DNA of 64,000 nt from Chlorocebus sabaeus (GCF_047675955.1 NC_132916.1:66271481-66335480), one strand, 5' to 3'. Counted from the first letter of the stretch, positions 12,505-24,464 are shown. Numbers and translations: made by a program. The notes: generated by a model from the letters alone, not told the origin.

Positions 12505-12665
12505 AGCAATATTGTAAACTTTAATCTAACCATATCAATGATCACTTTAAATGTCAATGATGTAAAGACACCAGTTAAAAGACAGACATTATCAGACATG
12601 AATAAAACCCAGACACAATTATAAGCTGTCTAAAAGAAACTCTCCTTATATATAAAGACATAAAG
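12505..12665 (+). mobile_element. L1 fragment, ORF2 endonuclease-domain region
   Basis: The stretch atcactttaaatgtcaatga followed by gttaaaagacag, agctgtctaaaagaaactc and ataaagacat matches the start of L1 ORF2, where the endonuclease motifs NVNGLN and QETH are encoded. Here they are degraded. It belongs to a different part of L1 from the preceding fragment, so it is a separate insertion or a rearranged piece. Confidence 0.75.
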
Positions 12666-12721
12666 TAGAAGATGTTTTTAATACCGAGTTGTTTTTAATT
12701 AAACTGAAATTAATATAAATG

Positions 12722-12823
12722 TTGGGTTGATGGGTGCAGCAAACCACCATGACACATGTATACCTGTGTAACATACCTGCACGTTCTGCACATGTACACC
12801 AGAACTTGAAGTATAATTTAAAA
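12722..12823 (+). mobile_element. L1 3' UTR terminus with A/CA-rich tail
   Basis: gttgatgggtgcagcaaacc, cacatgtatacctgtgtaac and tgcacatgtacaccagaact are the last ~100 bp of an L1PA/L1PB-type 3' UTR, followed by aaaaaacacacacacac. It is a severely 5'-truncated insertion. Confidence 0.85.
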
Positions 12824-12829
12824 AACACA

Positions 12830-13417
12830 CACACACTAAATTGTATTTGTAAGAAATTATGTAACTGCAATGTCTTCATGTAGTCGATAAGGTAAAACAC
12901 ACTGGGAACATTGATCATGTTCCACATTTCAATTTTTACATTTTAGCCCAAATTCAAAAATAATAATATTAATCAATACTGATGAAAAGTTTAATTTGAG
13001 ATTCTACACTTCAGGAACTCTTTATGTCAGGTGAGTTTTTGTCATTGTTATTGTTGATATGATATTACTGTTATGGTTTTGTTATTTTGTTTATTTATTT
13101 GTTTGGTTTCCTTAATCAGAAACAGATAGCTTTCTTCTTTTCTCAATCTGAGAGTGATCCAACCATTTCATTTTCTGTAAATTGCATACTAAAAGAAATG
13201 AGGACAAAATACTCAAAATATAACTGTGAGAATTTTTGAACTAATATTTTAAATTTAAGTCATTGAGCAATTTATTCTGAAACACATCATTGTGTGGCAT
13301 TTGCATTAGCAAATCATAAATAGGTAACACTATTACCAAATTCACTAGAGAGAGAAATTGACTTGCCTTGTATATACTTGCTTTAATGACTGTTGTAAAC
13401 CATACGTCATTCAGAAA
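12830..13417. other. AT-rich sequence, nothing seen
   Basis: No gene or assignable repeat. An impure poly(A) tract with single C interruptions follows at 13415-13452. Confidence 0.4.
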
Positions 13418-13496
13418 AAAAAAAAAAAACACAAAAAAACAAAAAAAAAAACCTTGCTTTTCTAAACAAAAATGGAATCATCTTCTGATTGTCATC

Positions 13497-13511
13497 AGAA
13501 CTATTTTTTTA
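13497..13511. repeat. Left target-site duplication of the full-length L1
   Basis: agaactattttttta, identical over 15 bp to 19796-19810. The flanking C at 13496 and 19795 may extend it to 16 bp. The two copies bracket the whole L1 plus its extra 3' sequence. Confidence 0.95.
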
Positions 13512-13596
13512 TTTTTTATTTTTATTTTTTCTCTAGATATTTTTGTATATATAGATATATCTTTTCATATATACATGAAAAGATATAACAAAATTC
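13512..13596 (-). mobile_element. Candidate L1 3'-transduced segment between two A-rich tails
   Basis: On the minus strand the L1 3' UTR ends in an A-rich tail (complement at about 13596-13612). Then come about 64 bp of non-L1 sequence (13531-13594), then a second A-rich tail (13511-13530), then the target-site duplication. That order is the signature of read-through transcription past the L1 polyadenylation site and retrotransposition of 3' flanking DNA. The segment contains a perfect 13-bp inverted repeat: tatatcttttcat at 13556-13568 and atgaaaagatata at 13575-13587, with a 6-nt loop. A tail-expansion origin is a weaker alternative. Confidence 0.72.
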
Positions 13597-13842
13597 TTTT
13601 TTTATTTTTTTATTTTTTATTATTATATTTTAAGTTCTAGGGTACATGTGCATAACCTGCAGGTTTGTTACATATGTATACTTGTGACATGTTGGTGTGC
13701 TGCACTCATCAACTGATCAGCACCCATCAACTCATCATTTACATCAGGTATAACTCTGAATGCAATCCCTCCCCACTCCCCCCTCCCATAATAGGCCGCA
13801 GTGTATGATGTTCCCCTTCCTGAGTCCAAGTGATCTCATTGT

Positions 13843-16800
13843 TCAGTTCCTACCTATGAGTGAGAACATGCAGTGCTTGGTTTTCTCCTCTTGCGATAGT
13901 TTGCTGAGAATGACGGTTTCCAGCTGCATCCATGTCCCTACAAAGGACACAAACTCATCCTTTTTAATGGCTGCATAGTATTTCATGGTGTATATGTGCC
14001 ACATTTTCTTAATCCAGTCTGTCACTGATGGACATTTGGGTTGATTCCAAGTCTTTGCTATTGTGAATAGTGCCACAATGAACATACGTATGCATGTGTC
14101 TTTATAGCAGCATGATTTATAATCCTTTGGGTATATCCAGTAATGGGATGACTGGGTCATATGGTACTTCTAGTTCTAGATCCTTGAGGAATCGCCATAC
14201 TGTTTTCCATAATGGTTGAACTAGTTTACAATCCCACCAACAATGTAAACGTGTTCCTATTTCTCCACATCCTCTCCAACAGCTGTTGTTTCCTGACTCT
14301 TTAATGATTGCCGTTCTAACTGGTGTGAGATGGTATCTCATTGTGGTTTTAATTTGCATTTCTCTGATGGCCAGTGATGATGAGCATTTTTTCATGTGTC
14401 TGTTGGCTGTATGCATGTCTTCTTTTGAGAAATGTCTGTTCATATCCTTTGCCCACTTTTTGATGGGGTTGTTTTTTTCTTGTAAATTTGTTTGAGTTCT
14501 TTGTAAGTTCTAGATATTAGCCCTTTGTCAGATGAGTAGACTGCAAAAATTTTCTCCCATTCTGTAGGTTGCCTGTTCACTCTGATGGTAGTTTCTTTTG
14601 CTGTGCAGAAGCTCTTTAGTGTAATTAGATCCCATTTGTCAATTTTGGCTTTTGTTGTCATTGCTTTTGGTGTTTTAGACATGAAGTCCTTGCCCATGCC
14701 TATGTCCTGAATGGTATTACCTAGGTTTTCTTCTAGAGTTTTTGTGGTATTAGGTCTAACATTTAAGTCTCTAATCTATCTTGAATTAATTTTTGTGTAA
14801 GATGTAGGGAAGGGATCTAATTTCAGCTTTCTACTTATGGCTAGCCGATTTTCCCAGCACCATTTATTAAATAGGGAATCCTTTCCCCATTTCTTGTTTT
14901 CCTCAGGTTTGTCAAAGATCAGATGGCTGTAGATGTGTGGTATTATTTCTGAGGACTCTGTTCTGTTCCATTGGTCTATATCTCTGTTTTGGTACCAGTA
15001 CCATGCTGTTTTGGTTACTGTAGCCTTGTAGTATAGTTTGAAGTCAGGTAGCGTGATGCCTCCAGCTTTGTTCTTTTGACTTAGGATTGTCTTGACAATG
15101 CAGGCTCTTTTTTGATTCCCTATGAACTTTAAAGCAGTTTTTTCCAATTCAGTGTAGAAACTCATTGGTAGCTTGATGGGGATGGCATTGAATCTATAAA
15201 TTATCTAGGACAGTATGGCCATTTTCACAATATTGAAATATTGATTCTTCCTATCCATGAGCATGGTATGTTCTTCCATTTGTTTGTGTCCTCTTTCCTT
15301 TCACTGTGCAGTGGTTTGTAGTTCTCCTGGAAGAGGTCCTTTACATCCCTTGTAAGTTGGATTCCTAGGTATTTCATTCTCTTTGAAGCAATTGTGAGTG
15401 GAAGTTCATTCACGATTTGACTCTCTGTCTGTTACTGGTGTATAAGAATGCTTGTGATTTTTGCACATTAATTTTGTATCCTGAGACTTTGCTGTAGTTG
15501 CTTATCAGCTTAAGGAGATTTGGGGCTGAGACAATGGGATTTTCTAAATATACAATCATGTCATCTGCAAAGAGGGACAATTTGACTTCTTCTTTTCCTA
15601 ACTGAATACCCTTGATTTCTTTCTCTTGCCTGATTGCCCTAGCCAGAACTTCCAACACTATGTTGAATAGGAGTGGTGAGAGAGGGCATCCCTGTCTTGT
15701 GACAATTTTCAAAGAGAATGCTTCCAGTTTTTGCCCATTCAGTATGATATTGGCTGTGGGTTTGTCATAACTAGCTCTTATTATTTTGAGATACATTCCA
15801 TCAATACCGAATTTACTGAGAGTTTTTAGTATGAAGGGCTGTTGAATTTTGTCAAAGGCCTTTTCTGCATCTATTGAGAAAATCATGTGGTTTTTGTCTT
15901 TGTTTCTGTTTATATGATGGATTACGTTTATTGATTTGCGTATATTGAACCAGCCTTGCTTCCTAGGGATGAAGCCCACTTGATCATGGTGGATAAGCTT
16001 TTTGATGTGCTGCTGGATTCGGTTTGCCAGTATTTTATTGAGGATTTTTGCATCGATGTTCATCAGGGATATTGGTCTAAAATTCTCTTTTTTTGTTGTG
16101 TCTCTGCCAGGCTTTGGTATCAGGAAGATGTTGGCCTCATAAAATGAGTTAAGGAGGATTCCCTCTTTTTCTATTGATTGGAATAGTTTCAGAAGGAATG
16201 GTACCAGCTCCTCCTTGTGCCTCTGGTAGAATTCAGCTGTGAATCCATCTGGTCCTGGACTATTTTTGGTTGGTAGGCTATTAATTGTTGCCACAATTTC
16301 AGAGCCTGCTATTGGTCTATTCAGGGATTCAACTTCTCCTGGTTTAGTCTTGGGAGAGTGTAGGTGTCCAGGAAATTATCCATTTCTTCTAGGTTTTCTA
16401 GTTTATTTGTGTAGAGGTGTTTACAGTATTCTCTGATGGTAGTTTGTATCTCTGTGGGGTCAGTGGTGATATCCCCTTTATCATTTTTTATTGCATCTAT
16501 TTGATTCTTCTCTCTTTTCTTCTTTATTAGTCTTGCTAGCGGTCCATCAATTTTGTTGATCTTTTCAAAAAACCGGATCCTGGATTCATTGATTTTTTTG
16601 GAGGGTTTTCTGTGTCTCTATCTCCTTCAGTTCTGCTCTGATCTTAGTTATTTCTTGCTTTCTGCTAGTTTTTGAATGTGTTTGCTCTTGCTTCTCTAGT
16701 TCTTTTAATTGTGATGTTAGGGTGTCAATTTTAGATCTTTCCTGCTTTCTTTTGTGGGTATTCAGTGCTATAAATTTCTCACTACACACTGTTTTAAATG

Positions 16801-17665
16801 TGCCCCAGAGATTCTGGTATGATGTATCTTTGTTCTCACTGGTTTCAAAGAACATCTTTATTTCTGCCTTCATTTCATTATGTACCCAGTAGTCATTCAG
16901 GAGTAGGTTGTTCATTTCCCATGTAGTTGAGCGGATTTAATTTTCTTAGTCCTGAGTTCTAGTTTGATTGCACTGTGGTCTGAGAGATAGTTTGTTATAA
17001 TTTCTATTCTTGTACATTTGATGAGGAGTGCTTTATTTCCAATTATGTGGTCAATTTTGGAATAAGTGTGATGTGGTGCTGAGAAGAATGTATATTCTGT
17101 TGATTTGGGGTGGAGAGTTCTGTAGATGTCTATTAGGTCCACTTGGTGCAGAGGTGAGTTCAATTCCTGGATATCATTTTTAACTTTCTGTCTCGTTGAT
17201 CTGTCTAATGTTGACAGTGGGGTGTTAAAGTCTCCCATCATTATTGTATGGGAGTCTACGTCTCTTTGTAGGTCTCTAAGGACTTGCTTTATGAATCTGG
17301 GTGCTCCTGTATTGGGTGCATATATATTTAGGATAGTTAGCTCTTCCTGATGAATTGATCACTTCACCATTTTGTAATGGCCTTCTTTGTCTCTTTTGAT
17401 CTTTGATGGTTTAAAGTCTGTTTTATCGGAGAGTAGGATTGCAATCCCTACTTTATTTTTGCTCTCTATTTGCTTGGTAGATCTTCCTCCATCCCTTTAT
17501 TTTGAGCCTATGTGTGTCTCTGCATGCGAGATGGGTCTCCTGAGTACAGCAAACTGATGGGTCTTGACTTTTTATCCAGTTTGCCAGTCTATGCCTTTTA
17601 ATTGGACCATTTAGTCCATTTACATTTATGGTTAATATTGTTATGTGTGAACTTGATCCTGTCAT
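13843..17665 (-). pseudogene. ORF2: L1 ORF2 (endonuclease-reverse transcriptase), broken
   Basis: ORF2p would nick target DNA with an APE-type endonuclease and reverse-transcribe L1 RNA there. The relic spans about 3.82 kb, the usual length. The start is at 17665. NVNGLN and QETHL of the endonuclease are readable at 17453-17665, and MMGDFNTPLS plus SDHSAIKLEL at 16912-17241. The reverse transcriptase is the longest open block, 294 codons at 15410-16294, with FSIDAEKAFDKI, QGCPLSPLLF and the catalytic SLFADDMIVY all visible. The C-terminal part, with the cysteine-rich region (NSCWRGCGEIGTRLHCWW), lies at 13843-14443. Several frameshifts and stops separate these blocks (for example near 14698-14775, 15166-15224, 16295-16585 and 17242-17452), so no functional protein can be made. 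Confidence 0.97.
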
Positions 17666-17728
17666 TATGATATTAACTGGTTATTTTGCTCATTCGTTGC
17701 TGCAATTTCTTCCTAGCATCAATGGTCT

Positions 17729-18733
17729 TTACATTTTGGCATGTTTTTGCAATGACTGGTACTGGTTGTTCCTTTCCATGTTTATTGTTTCCTTCAGGAT
17801 CTCTTGTAAGGAAGGCCTCATGGTGACAAAATCTCTAAGCATTTGCTTATCTGTAAAGGGTATTATTTCTCCTTCACTTATGAGACTTAGTTTGGCTGGA
17901 TATGAAATTCTGGGTAGAAAATTCTTTTCTTTAAGAATGTTGACTATTGGTCCCCACTCTCTTCTGGCTTGTAGAGTTTCTGCCAAGAGATCTGCTGCTA
18001 GTCTGATGGGCTTCCTTTTGTGGGTAACCCGACATTTCTCTCTGGCTGCCCTTAACATTTTTCCTTCATTTCAATTTTGGTGAATCTGACAATTATGTGT
18101 CTTGGAGTTGCTCTTCTCGAGAAGTATCTTTGTGGCGTTCTCTGTATTTACTGAATTTGGATGTTGGCCTGCCCTACTAGGTTGTAGAAGTTCTCCTGGA
18201 TGATATCCTGAAGAGTGTTTTCCAACTTGGTTCCCTTTTCCCCCTCACTTTCAGGCACCCCAGTGAGACGTAGATTTGGTCTTTTCACATAATCCCATAC
18301 TTTGTGGAGGCTTTGTTCAATTTTTTTTTGTCTTTTTTCTTTACACTTCTCTTCTTGCTTCATTTCATTCATTTGATGCTCAATTGCTGATATTCTTTCT
18401 TCCAGTTGATCAAGTCAGTTACTGAAGCTTGTGCATTTGTCACGTATTTCTCATGTCATGGTTTTTATCTCTGTCGGTTCGTTTATGGCCTTCTTTGCAT
18501 TGATCATTCTAGTTATCCATTCTTCCATTCTTTTTTCAGGATTTTTCATTTCTTTGCACTGGGTACGTAATTACTCCTGTAGCTCTGAGAAGTTTGATGG
18601 ACTGGAGCCTTCTTCTCTCAATTCGTCAAAGGCATTCTCCATCTATTGCTGGTGATGAGCTGCATTCCTTTGGAGGGGAAGATGTGCTCTGATTTTGTGA
18701 ATTTCCAGCTCTTCTACTCTGCTTTTTCCCCAT
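17729..18733 (-). pseudogene. ORF1: L1 ORF1 (RNA-binding chaperone), broken
   Basis: ORF1p is a trimeric coiled-coil protein that coats L1 RNA. The relic runs from an ATG complement at 18731-18733 to a stop complement at 17729-17731, about 335 codons, matching the usual ~338. Open pieces are 18148-18372 (end of the coiled coil and start of the RRM, with NLRLTGVPESEGE) and 17729-18058 (C-terminal domain, with LPRISYPAKLS and the terminal KHAKM). The N-terminal half is interrupted by stops. It is followed by ORF2 after a 63-bp spacer, as in active L1. Confidence 0.95.
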
Positions 18734-19189
18734 CTTTGTGGTTTCATCTGCCTTTGGTCTTTGATGATGGTGATGTACTGATGGGGTTTTGGTGTGGGTG
18801 TCCTTCCTGTTTGTTAGTTTTCCTTCTAACAGTCAGGAGTCTCAGTTGTAGGTCTGTTGGAGATTGCTTGAGGTCCACTCCAGACCCTGTTTGCCTGGGT
18901 ATCAGCAGTGGAGGCTGCAGAAGACAGAATATTGCTGAACTGCAAGTGTACCTGTCTGATTCTTGCTCTGGAAATTTCGTCTCAGGGGTGTACCCCACCG
19001 TGTGACGTGTGGGGTGTTGGTCTGCCTCTAGTAGGGAATGTATCCCAGTTAGGCTACTCAGGGATCAGGGACCCACTTGAGCAGGCAGTCTGTCCCTTCT
19101 CAGATCTCAACCTCTATGTTGGGAGATCCACTGCTCTCTTCAAAGCTAACAGACAGGGTCATTTCCATCTGCAGAGGTTTCTGCTGTTT

Positions 19190-19220
<31 letters not shown>

Positions 19221-19795
19221 CATTTAGCTGTGCCCTGTTCCCAGAGGTGGAGTCTACAGGGACAGGCAGGCCTCCTTGAACTGCTGTGAGCTCCACTCAG
19301 TTCGAGCTTCCCAGTGACTTTGTTTACCCACTTAAGCCTCAGCAATGGAGGGTGCCCCTCCCCCAGCCTTGCTGCTGCCTTGCCATTAGAACGCAGACTG
19401 CTGTGCTAGCAATGAGGGAGGCTCCGTGGGTGTGGGACCCTCCTGGTCAGGTGTGGGATATAATCTCCTGATGTGCCATTTGCTAAGACCCTTGGTAAAG
19501 TGCAGTATTCGGGTGGGAGTTACCCGATTCTCCAGGTGTTGTGTGTCTCAGTTCCCCTGGCGAGGAAAAGGGATTCCCTTCCCCCTTGCACTTCCCAGGT
19601 GAGTTGATGCCTCGTCCTGCTTCAGCTCTCATTGGTCGGGCTGCAGCAGGTGACCTGTACCCATTGTCTGGCACTCCCTAGTGAGATGAACCCGGTACCT
19701 CAGTTGAAAATGGAGAAATCACCCGTCTTCTGCGTCACTCGCGCTGGGAACTGGAGACTGGAGCTGTTCCTATTCGGCCATCTTACTCCGCCTCC
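18734..19795 (-). promoter_or_regulatory. L1 5' UTR (internal sense and antisense promoter region)
   Basis: About 1.06 kb of relatively GC-rich L1 5' UTR. In active L1 this region carries an internal RNA polymerase II promoter and an antisense promoter. A GTTTT-type pentamer repeat lies at about 19186-19220. CpGs are partly decayed. Whether any promoter activity remains cannot be judged from sequence. Confidence 0.85.
19345..19389 (+). pseudogene. Antisense L1 ORF0 remnant, stopped after 14 codons
   Basis: On the strand opposite the L1, an ATG in the position of primate ORF0 encodes MEGAPPPALLLPCH and then TAG at 19387-19389. ORF0 is a known antisense open frame of about 70 codons in young primate L1 5' UTRs. 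The short proline-rich start is recognisable, but the frame is closed early. The second L1PA in this window shows a stop at the same codon. Confidence 0.6.
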
Positions 19796-19810
19796 AGAAC
19801 TATTTTTTTA
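19796..19810. repeat. Right target-site duplication of the full-length L1
   Basis: Identical to 13497-13511 over 15 bp. Confidence 0.95.
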
Positions 19811-21097
19811 AATGCAATTTGTTACTGGAGAAATTTGACAGAATAGTAAAAATAAGTTACGGAATCTTCTCTTTTCCTGACATTTGCACATGAGGGAGAT
19901 TTTAAATGGAGTAAAAAATTAACAACAAATAAGCAGTTGCTATTTCCTTTACCAACTCAGTTCTGAAATGCTCTGAGAGTTGTTGTTCCCTTTGCATTTG
20001 TTCATCTGGAAAATTCATTTTAGTTTATATATTTCACTCTCCTAAGGATAAAAGGAACCTCTGAAGTTCTGTTCAATAACTGCTACTTGAGTTAGTGATC
20101 AGTTTGAAGAAACATCTTATTGCTGGGGGTTTTGTTGAAAATGCTTTTCTTTTTCATATGGGAAAAAAATCAGTTCAAATAAATCAACCTTATCCATATA
20201 TATTTTATTCAAGTATCCCTGGTGCTGATTTTATTTATTTTTAATATTCACAGTCTAACAGATATCAATATAACAAACACATTTGTAGTTCAGTTTGACA
20301 AAGATTTACTCAACTAAACCACTCATTTTAGAAGAAAATAATGTTTAGAAAGAATCTCAAAATTTCTGTGTACTCCCTTAAACATGAAATAGTGTTATCA
20401 TTTATTCATTGGAGTCAAACTATATAGCTGAGAATCAGATGATAAAACAAAAAGTAAATATTTAAAATTTCCTTAGGAGGCTGTTCACAATAACTTTACT
20501 GAACACTGTGTTGACATGATTTTTTAGTTTTTGTTTTCCACTTTGTTTGCTTGTTTATTCTATCTGCACTGAGAAAGCAATGCAAATGGAATTAATTTAC
20601 ACAAGGTAAGATATTTTTAATTTAACAAAGCAGGAACAACTATATTCAAATTAATATTAAGCAAAAGTTTTAGTGAATTTTGTGCTATTTTGAAGGGAAA
20701 GTTATAGAGGTGTGGTGTTTGTGTGTGCACACACATGAGTGTGTGTTAACACAGCATCTACGAGTTCTGAGAAGCAGCTTAAGCTTAGGAAAGTATAAAG
20801 TCTCTATCTATTGTCACAGGAGTATTCATATTAAAGAATTTTAGGGCATACTGGGTACTCTGTCTGTTCAATCATAAACTTAGTATTGTTATTGTGAAAC
20901 TACTGACAAAATGGATTTGTTTACTATTTTATACAGTTAAGAGCTATATAAGTTGCCACACAACTAATAGAAAATATGAAGTATACATTTTAGTCAAGTC
21001 TAATTTTAATTTAAAATGTTAACATTTTCCTGACAAGTACTGACACTGTTTAGCTAAAATTTACTGAGTTATGTTCTTGAGCAAACCCATAAAGGTG
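19811..21097. other. AT-rich sequence, nothing seen
   Basis: No gene or assignable repeat. A short TG/CA-rich stretch lies at about 20710-20750. Confidence 0.45.
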
Positions 21098-21370
21098 ATA
21101 CCTAAAATACTTGGAAAGGGGGAAAGAAAGTGAATGAAACTTACAAATGTTTCAGTCTTCATTACATATATATTGCAAAATAACTTAATGTAAATATAAA
21201 CATGATTCTGTGTCAGAATGGAGAACCTGTGTTAGGTAGGTAGATAACACCCCTCCAGGTTTCCTTTCTTTCTTTCTTTCTTTCTTTCTTTTTTTTTTTT
21301 TTTGAAAGGAAAACAGTAAACCTATGAGAAAGGAAGTATTCCCCAAGAAAAGCAAATTTTCAGTGTGGGA
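21098..21370. repeat. Diverged direct duplication, copy A
   Basis: Shares a colinear ~200-bp block with 22076-22325. Common landmarks are catatatattgcaaaataa, aaatataaacat, attctgtgt, a run like gcccctc/acccctc, and gagaaaggaagtattc followed by ccaagaaaag. By eye the identity is roughly 75-80 percent. A (TTTC)nTn tract at 21263-21303 lies inside this copy where copy B has only ctttcttttctttt. Neither copy matches a family I can name. Confidence 0.8.
21263..21303. repeat. (TTTC)n T-tract microsatellite
   Basis: Six to seven TTTC units followed by about 17 T. It is an expansion private to copy A of the duplication at 21.1/22.1 kb. Confidence 0.9.
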
Positions 21371-22075
21371 ATTTTAGAAGTCTCTGACTCATCTAGTCAG
21401 GAAAATATTCAGAAATGAAATATTGGATTTTCGATCTTTATTAATATGTTAACTATCTCCCATATGCATGGGATTTTGATAATGCTAACAGAACAGGCCA
21501 ATATGGGATAGCAACAGGACCATGTTCACTCTGAGAAAACAAATTTCAATAACTAGGCTGTAAGAAATTAAACCAAGTGAAAGATCTCATATTAATATAA
21601 TACATGATGTCAACCTAATTGTTGTCTTTGATTCAAATTACATAGGGGTGTAAACAAGCCTTATGAACCAGAAAAACTCTGTAAACTCTACTAGTCTAAA
21701 ATAGTATTTATTTTTCTTTTGGGTTTGATGACATTACTTTAATCCCAGGAGATTAAAAGAAACAGTATAGACATAATTTTAAAAAAAGAATTAAATTCAT
21801 GATGCTTATATTTAAAAACATACATATTTTAATAAAATAATGTTTTATCACTGTAATGATTTATTTATCTTTCATAGTTTTAAAATATTTAAAGTATTTT
21901 GATATTAAAACTTATGGCTTGTCCTTAAAATCTATAGTTTTCTCAAATTTTAGAAGAATTTTATTAAATTTGTGATCAGTATTTTTATATTAGGATAATT
22001 TATAGAATGTTAAAGCTTTTATTTTTCAGCTACGGAATTAGTAATCAATTTTATTTAAAAATGTATAATTGAATG

Positions 22076-22325
22076 ATGCCTAAAAGTGTTTATATGGTTG
22101 GAAAAGGGTTCAAAAAGGGATGGGAATTGATACATGACTCAGTACTTAGCCATATATATTGCAAAATAAGCTAAAATAAATATAAACATAATTCTGTGTT
22201 AGAATAGTCAATCTGATTTAAGTAAATAATGCCCCTCTGGACTTTCTTTTCTTTTGAGAGGAAAAGAGTCCATTTAGGAGAAAGGAAGTATTCACCAAGA
22301 AAAGGTTATTTCCAGTATGAGAACA
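22076..22325. repeat. Diverged direct duplication, copy B
   Basis: Same orientation as copy A at 21098-21370, offset by about 980 bp. The homology starts near gatgcctaaaa and fades after the agaaaggttatttccagt region. See copy A for shared landmarks. Confidence 0.8.
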
Positions 22326-23524
22326 TATTACCAATATAAATATGTTGAGTAGTTCTTTCCACATGAATATAAACTCAACAACATCTAACACTGAAAAAAT
22401 AAAAAGTAAACAATAACCAACGTTGAAGAGTAAAGAGTATACAGACACATATTAGCCTGAACAAATATTATTCAAGGGTGAGCAAGTATTTAAAAAATAA
22501 TAAGAACTTACCCTTAGTGTTGAAGAGGAACAATGTAGTTTTGAAAATAATATTAGACATATATAGGAAATGTTTGTTCTAAATTCATAATAGAATTCAA
22601 GAAGGCTTGAAACCTATAAAACCAAGGGTAAAAGACAGGAACAAAATGGAATAAAGCCATTCAAACAGACATTGAAAAAAGAACTGAATTGGAAGTAGCA
22701 GTGAAGAATAAGAATATTTTATTACCAAAGCAATAATAATAAAGAAAGAAAAAACAACGAGATGCTTCAAGTCATAATAGACTCATAAGTATATAATCAA
22801 GAATGCCATTATTATGTAAAAGGTCAAATTTATGAAGCTCACGTATTGCAAAACAAAATCGAAACAAGATAAAATGGTAGAAAATTTTTCATTTGTTATG
22901 AAAGGTAATATAAATTCAAACTATGGACTATTGGTATTTCTGGAGAATAAAATAAATCCATACAAGTAATAATATTTAATGGAAATAATCATTTTCTTTA
23001 TTAATTACTAAATGTGAATGTCTATAAGCTTTAATTTAGAGAAGATTAATGGTTACAGGCAAATCTGTTGGCCTCAGATGTATTTATAATAAAAAATGCC
23101 AGAAAAGTAAAGAATAATATACACATATCTCTGAAAGAGTTCGAAAATTTATGCTATTTTATTCATGAGAAGAAAATGTAATTTTTTTCTCAGATATGCA
23201 AGAATCAACATTTTTTTAAATCATGAATATAAATGGCCTAAACTAAAAGTTAACTGTTAAAAAAAAATCAAAATTAAGGAAGTAGTTTCAGATGATCTAG
23301 AGTTTAAAACATTATTTAAGGCAAAAAAAAAAAAATCAAATTTTTATTATCTTCAAACATCTGTCAAGCTAAAAAAGTTATAAATACAAACAATAAGTAA
23401 ACATAACATCTATATAAATAGGTAAACTAGTACATATTAACCAACTGAGCATATAATCTAAGGACAACCTTTTCATATTTATTAAGAAATGCCCAGAGTG
23501 CACCAGATCAATGGTAAAACCAAG
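22326..23524. other. AT-rich sequence, nothing seen
   Basis: No gene or assignable repeat. A short A-rich run sits at 23322-23336. Confidence 0.45.
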
Positions 23525-23964
23525 TGTATTCACTCTCTGGGGTTGTCATAACCAAAGTATTACAAACTGGGTAGCTTAAAATGAGAGAAATGTGTTGTCT
23601 CACAGTTCTGGAGGCTAAAAGCATGAAATCAAAGTGATAGAGTCAGGCTTCCTCTAAAACCTGTAGGGTAATCTTTTCTTGCCTCTTCCTAGCTGCCGGT
23701 GGTTTGCCAGCAATCTTCAGCATTGCTTGGCTTGCAATGGCACAATTCTAATCTCTGCCTTCAATTTTACATGGTATTCTCCCCGTGTGTCTCTGGGTGT
23801 TCAGAGAGCTGTCTTCTTTCACCCTATAGCAGTAAGATCTCATCATAACTTAATACACGTGAAAGGATGTTATTTTCATATAAGATCACAGTCTCAGGTA
23901 GTGAAGGTTAGGACTTCAATATATATTGGGAGTGGGAGGAGTGACATGATTCAACCCATAGTAA
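23525..23964 (-). mobile_element. MLT1-type LTR, minus strand
   Basis: The complement of a MaLR LTR of the MLT1 group. Blocks in reverse are caaactgggtagcttaaaa, tctcacagttctggaggct, cttggcttgcaatggcac, ggttaggacttcaatatat and finally tcaacccatagtaa. In forward sense it starts with the TG.TATGG.TTGAAT motif. It is a solitary LTR about 440 bp long with no partner nearby. Confidence 0.85.
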
Positions 23965-23999
23965 CCCTCTGTGTTGGCAAAAGACACAGTTCTTCCCAC

Positions 24000-24460
24000 A
24001 GGGGATGGAGAAAAAAATAATATAAAGCGATGTAGTTTGTAGACCCTGTTTTGATTGCCTAGTCTTCACCACATTGGGTAAGGAGGTTTTCCCATCTTAG
24101 GATTTTGGAGATGGCTAAGTAAATGATACACCAACATTAGATAGATGAGATCAACAACAATTTATTATTCCCATACACTCATAGCCTGGTGGTGGAACAT
24201 ACTACACAGTGCAGGGTCACACAGGAGTTACACTGAGGCACAGAATGAACGAGCAGGGGATATCACAGGCAGGTTTTGAAGTAACAAGAGGATGAGATGA
24301 CCTCTGGTTCTCATAGGAAGATGTGGTTGATTTGTTTGAATATTTTGTGGGCTGACAGGGAACCGAAGCCCACTACTCAGGGATAAGAAAGAACTATGCC
24401 TGATCCCCTCAGGAGGATGCATTTGACACTCCTGATTCACCACTCATGAGAGGCAAGGAG
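24000..24460 (-). mobile_element. Possible LTR-like sequence, family unknown
   Basis: On the minus strand this stretch contains an AATAAA-type polyadenylation motif (complement near 24155-24170) followed by ttgttgatctcatctatcta, with moderate GC upstream. That layout resembles an LTR. I cannot name the family or mark clear ends. It lies immediately upstream of an ERV-L-type gag fragment that reads the other way, so it need not belong to that provirus. Confidence 0.35.
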
Positions 24461-24464
24461 TTTA

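Larger units (their letters stand above)
13512..19795 (-). mobile_element. Full-length L1PA LINE-1, minus strand, inactive
   Basis: A 6.28-kb LINE-1 read on the minus strand: 5' UTR (19795 down to 18734), ORF1 (18733-17729), a 63-bp spacer, ORF2 (17665-13843), 3' UTR to about 13613, an A-rich tail, an extra ~64-bp segment and a second A-rich tail. Perfect 15-bp duplications flank it, so both ends are intact. The 5' end carries the L1PA start (complement of ggccatctt near 19777). Stops and frameshifts in both ORFs make it dead. I place it among the older L1PA groups from its divergence, but cannot fix the subfamily by eye. Confidence 0.97.

Noticed and set aside
15410..16294. 294-codon open frame as a host gene
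   Set aside because: It carries L1 reverse-transcriptase motifs (FSIDAEKAFDKI, FADD) and lies inside a full-length L1 with target-site duplications.
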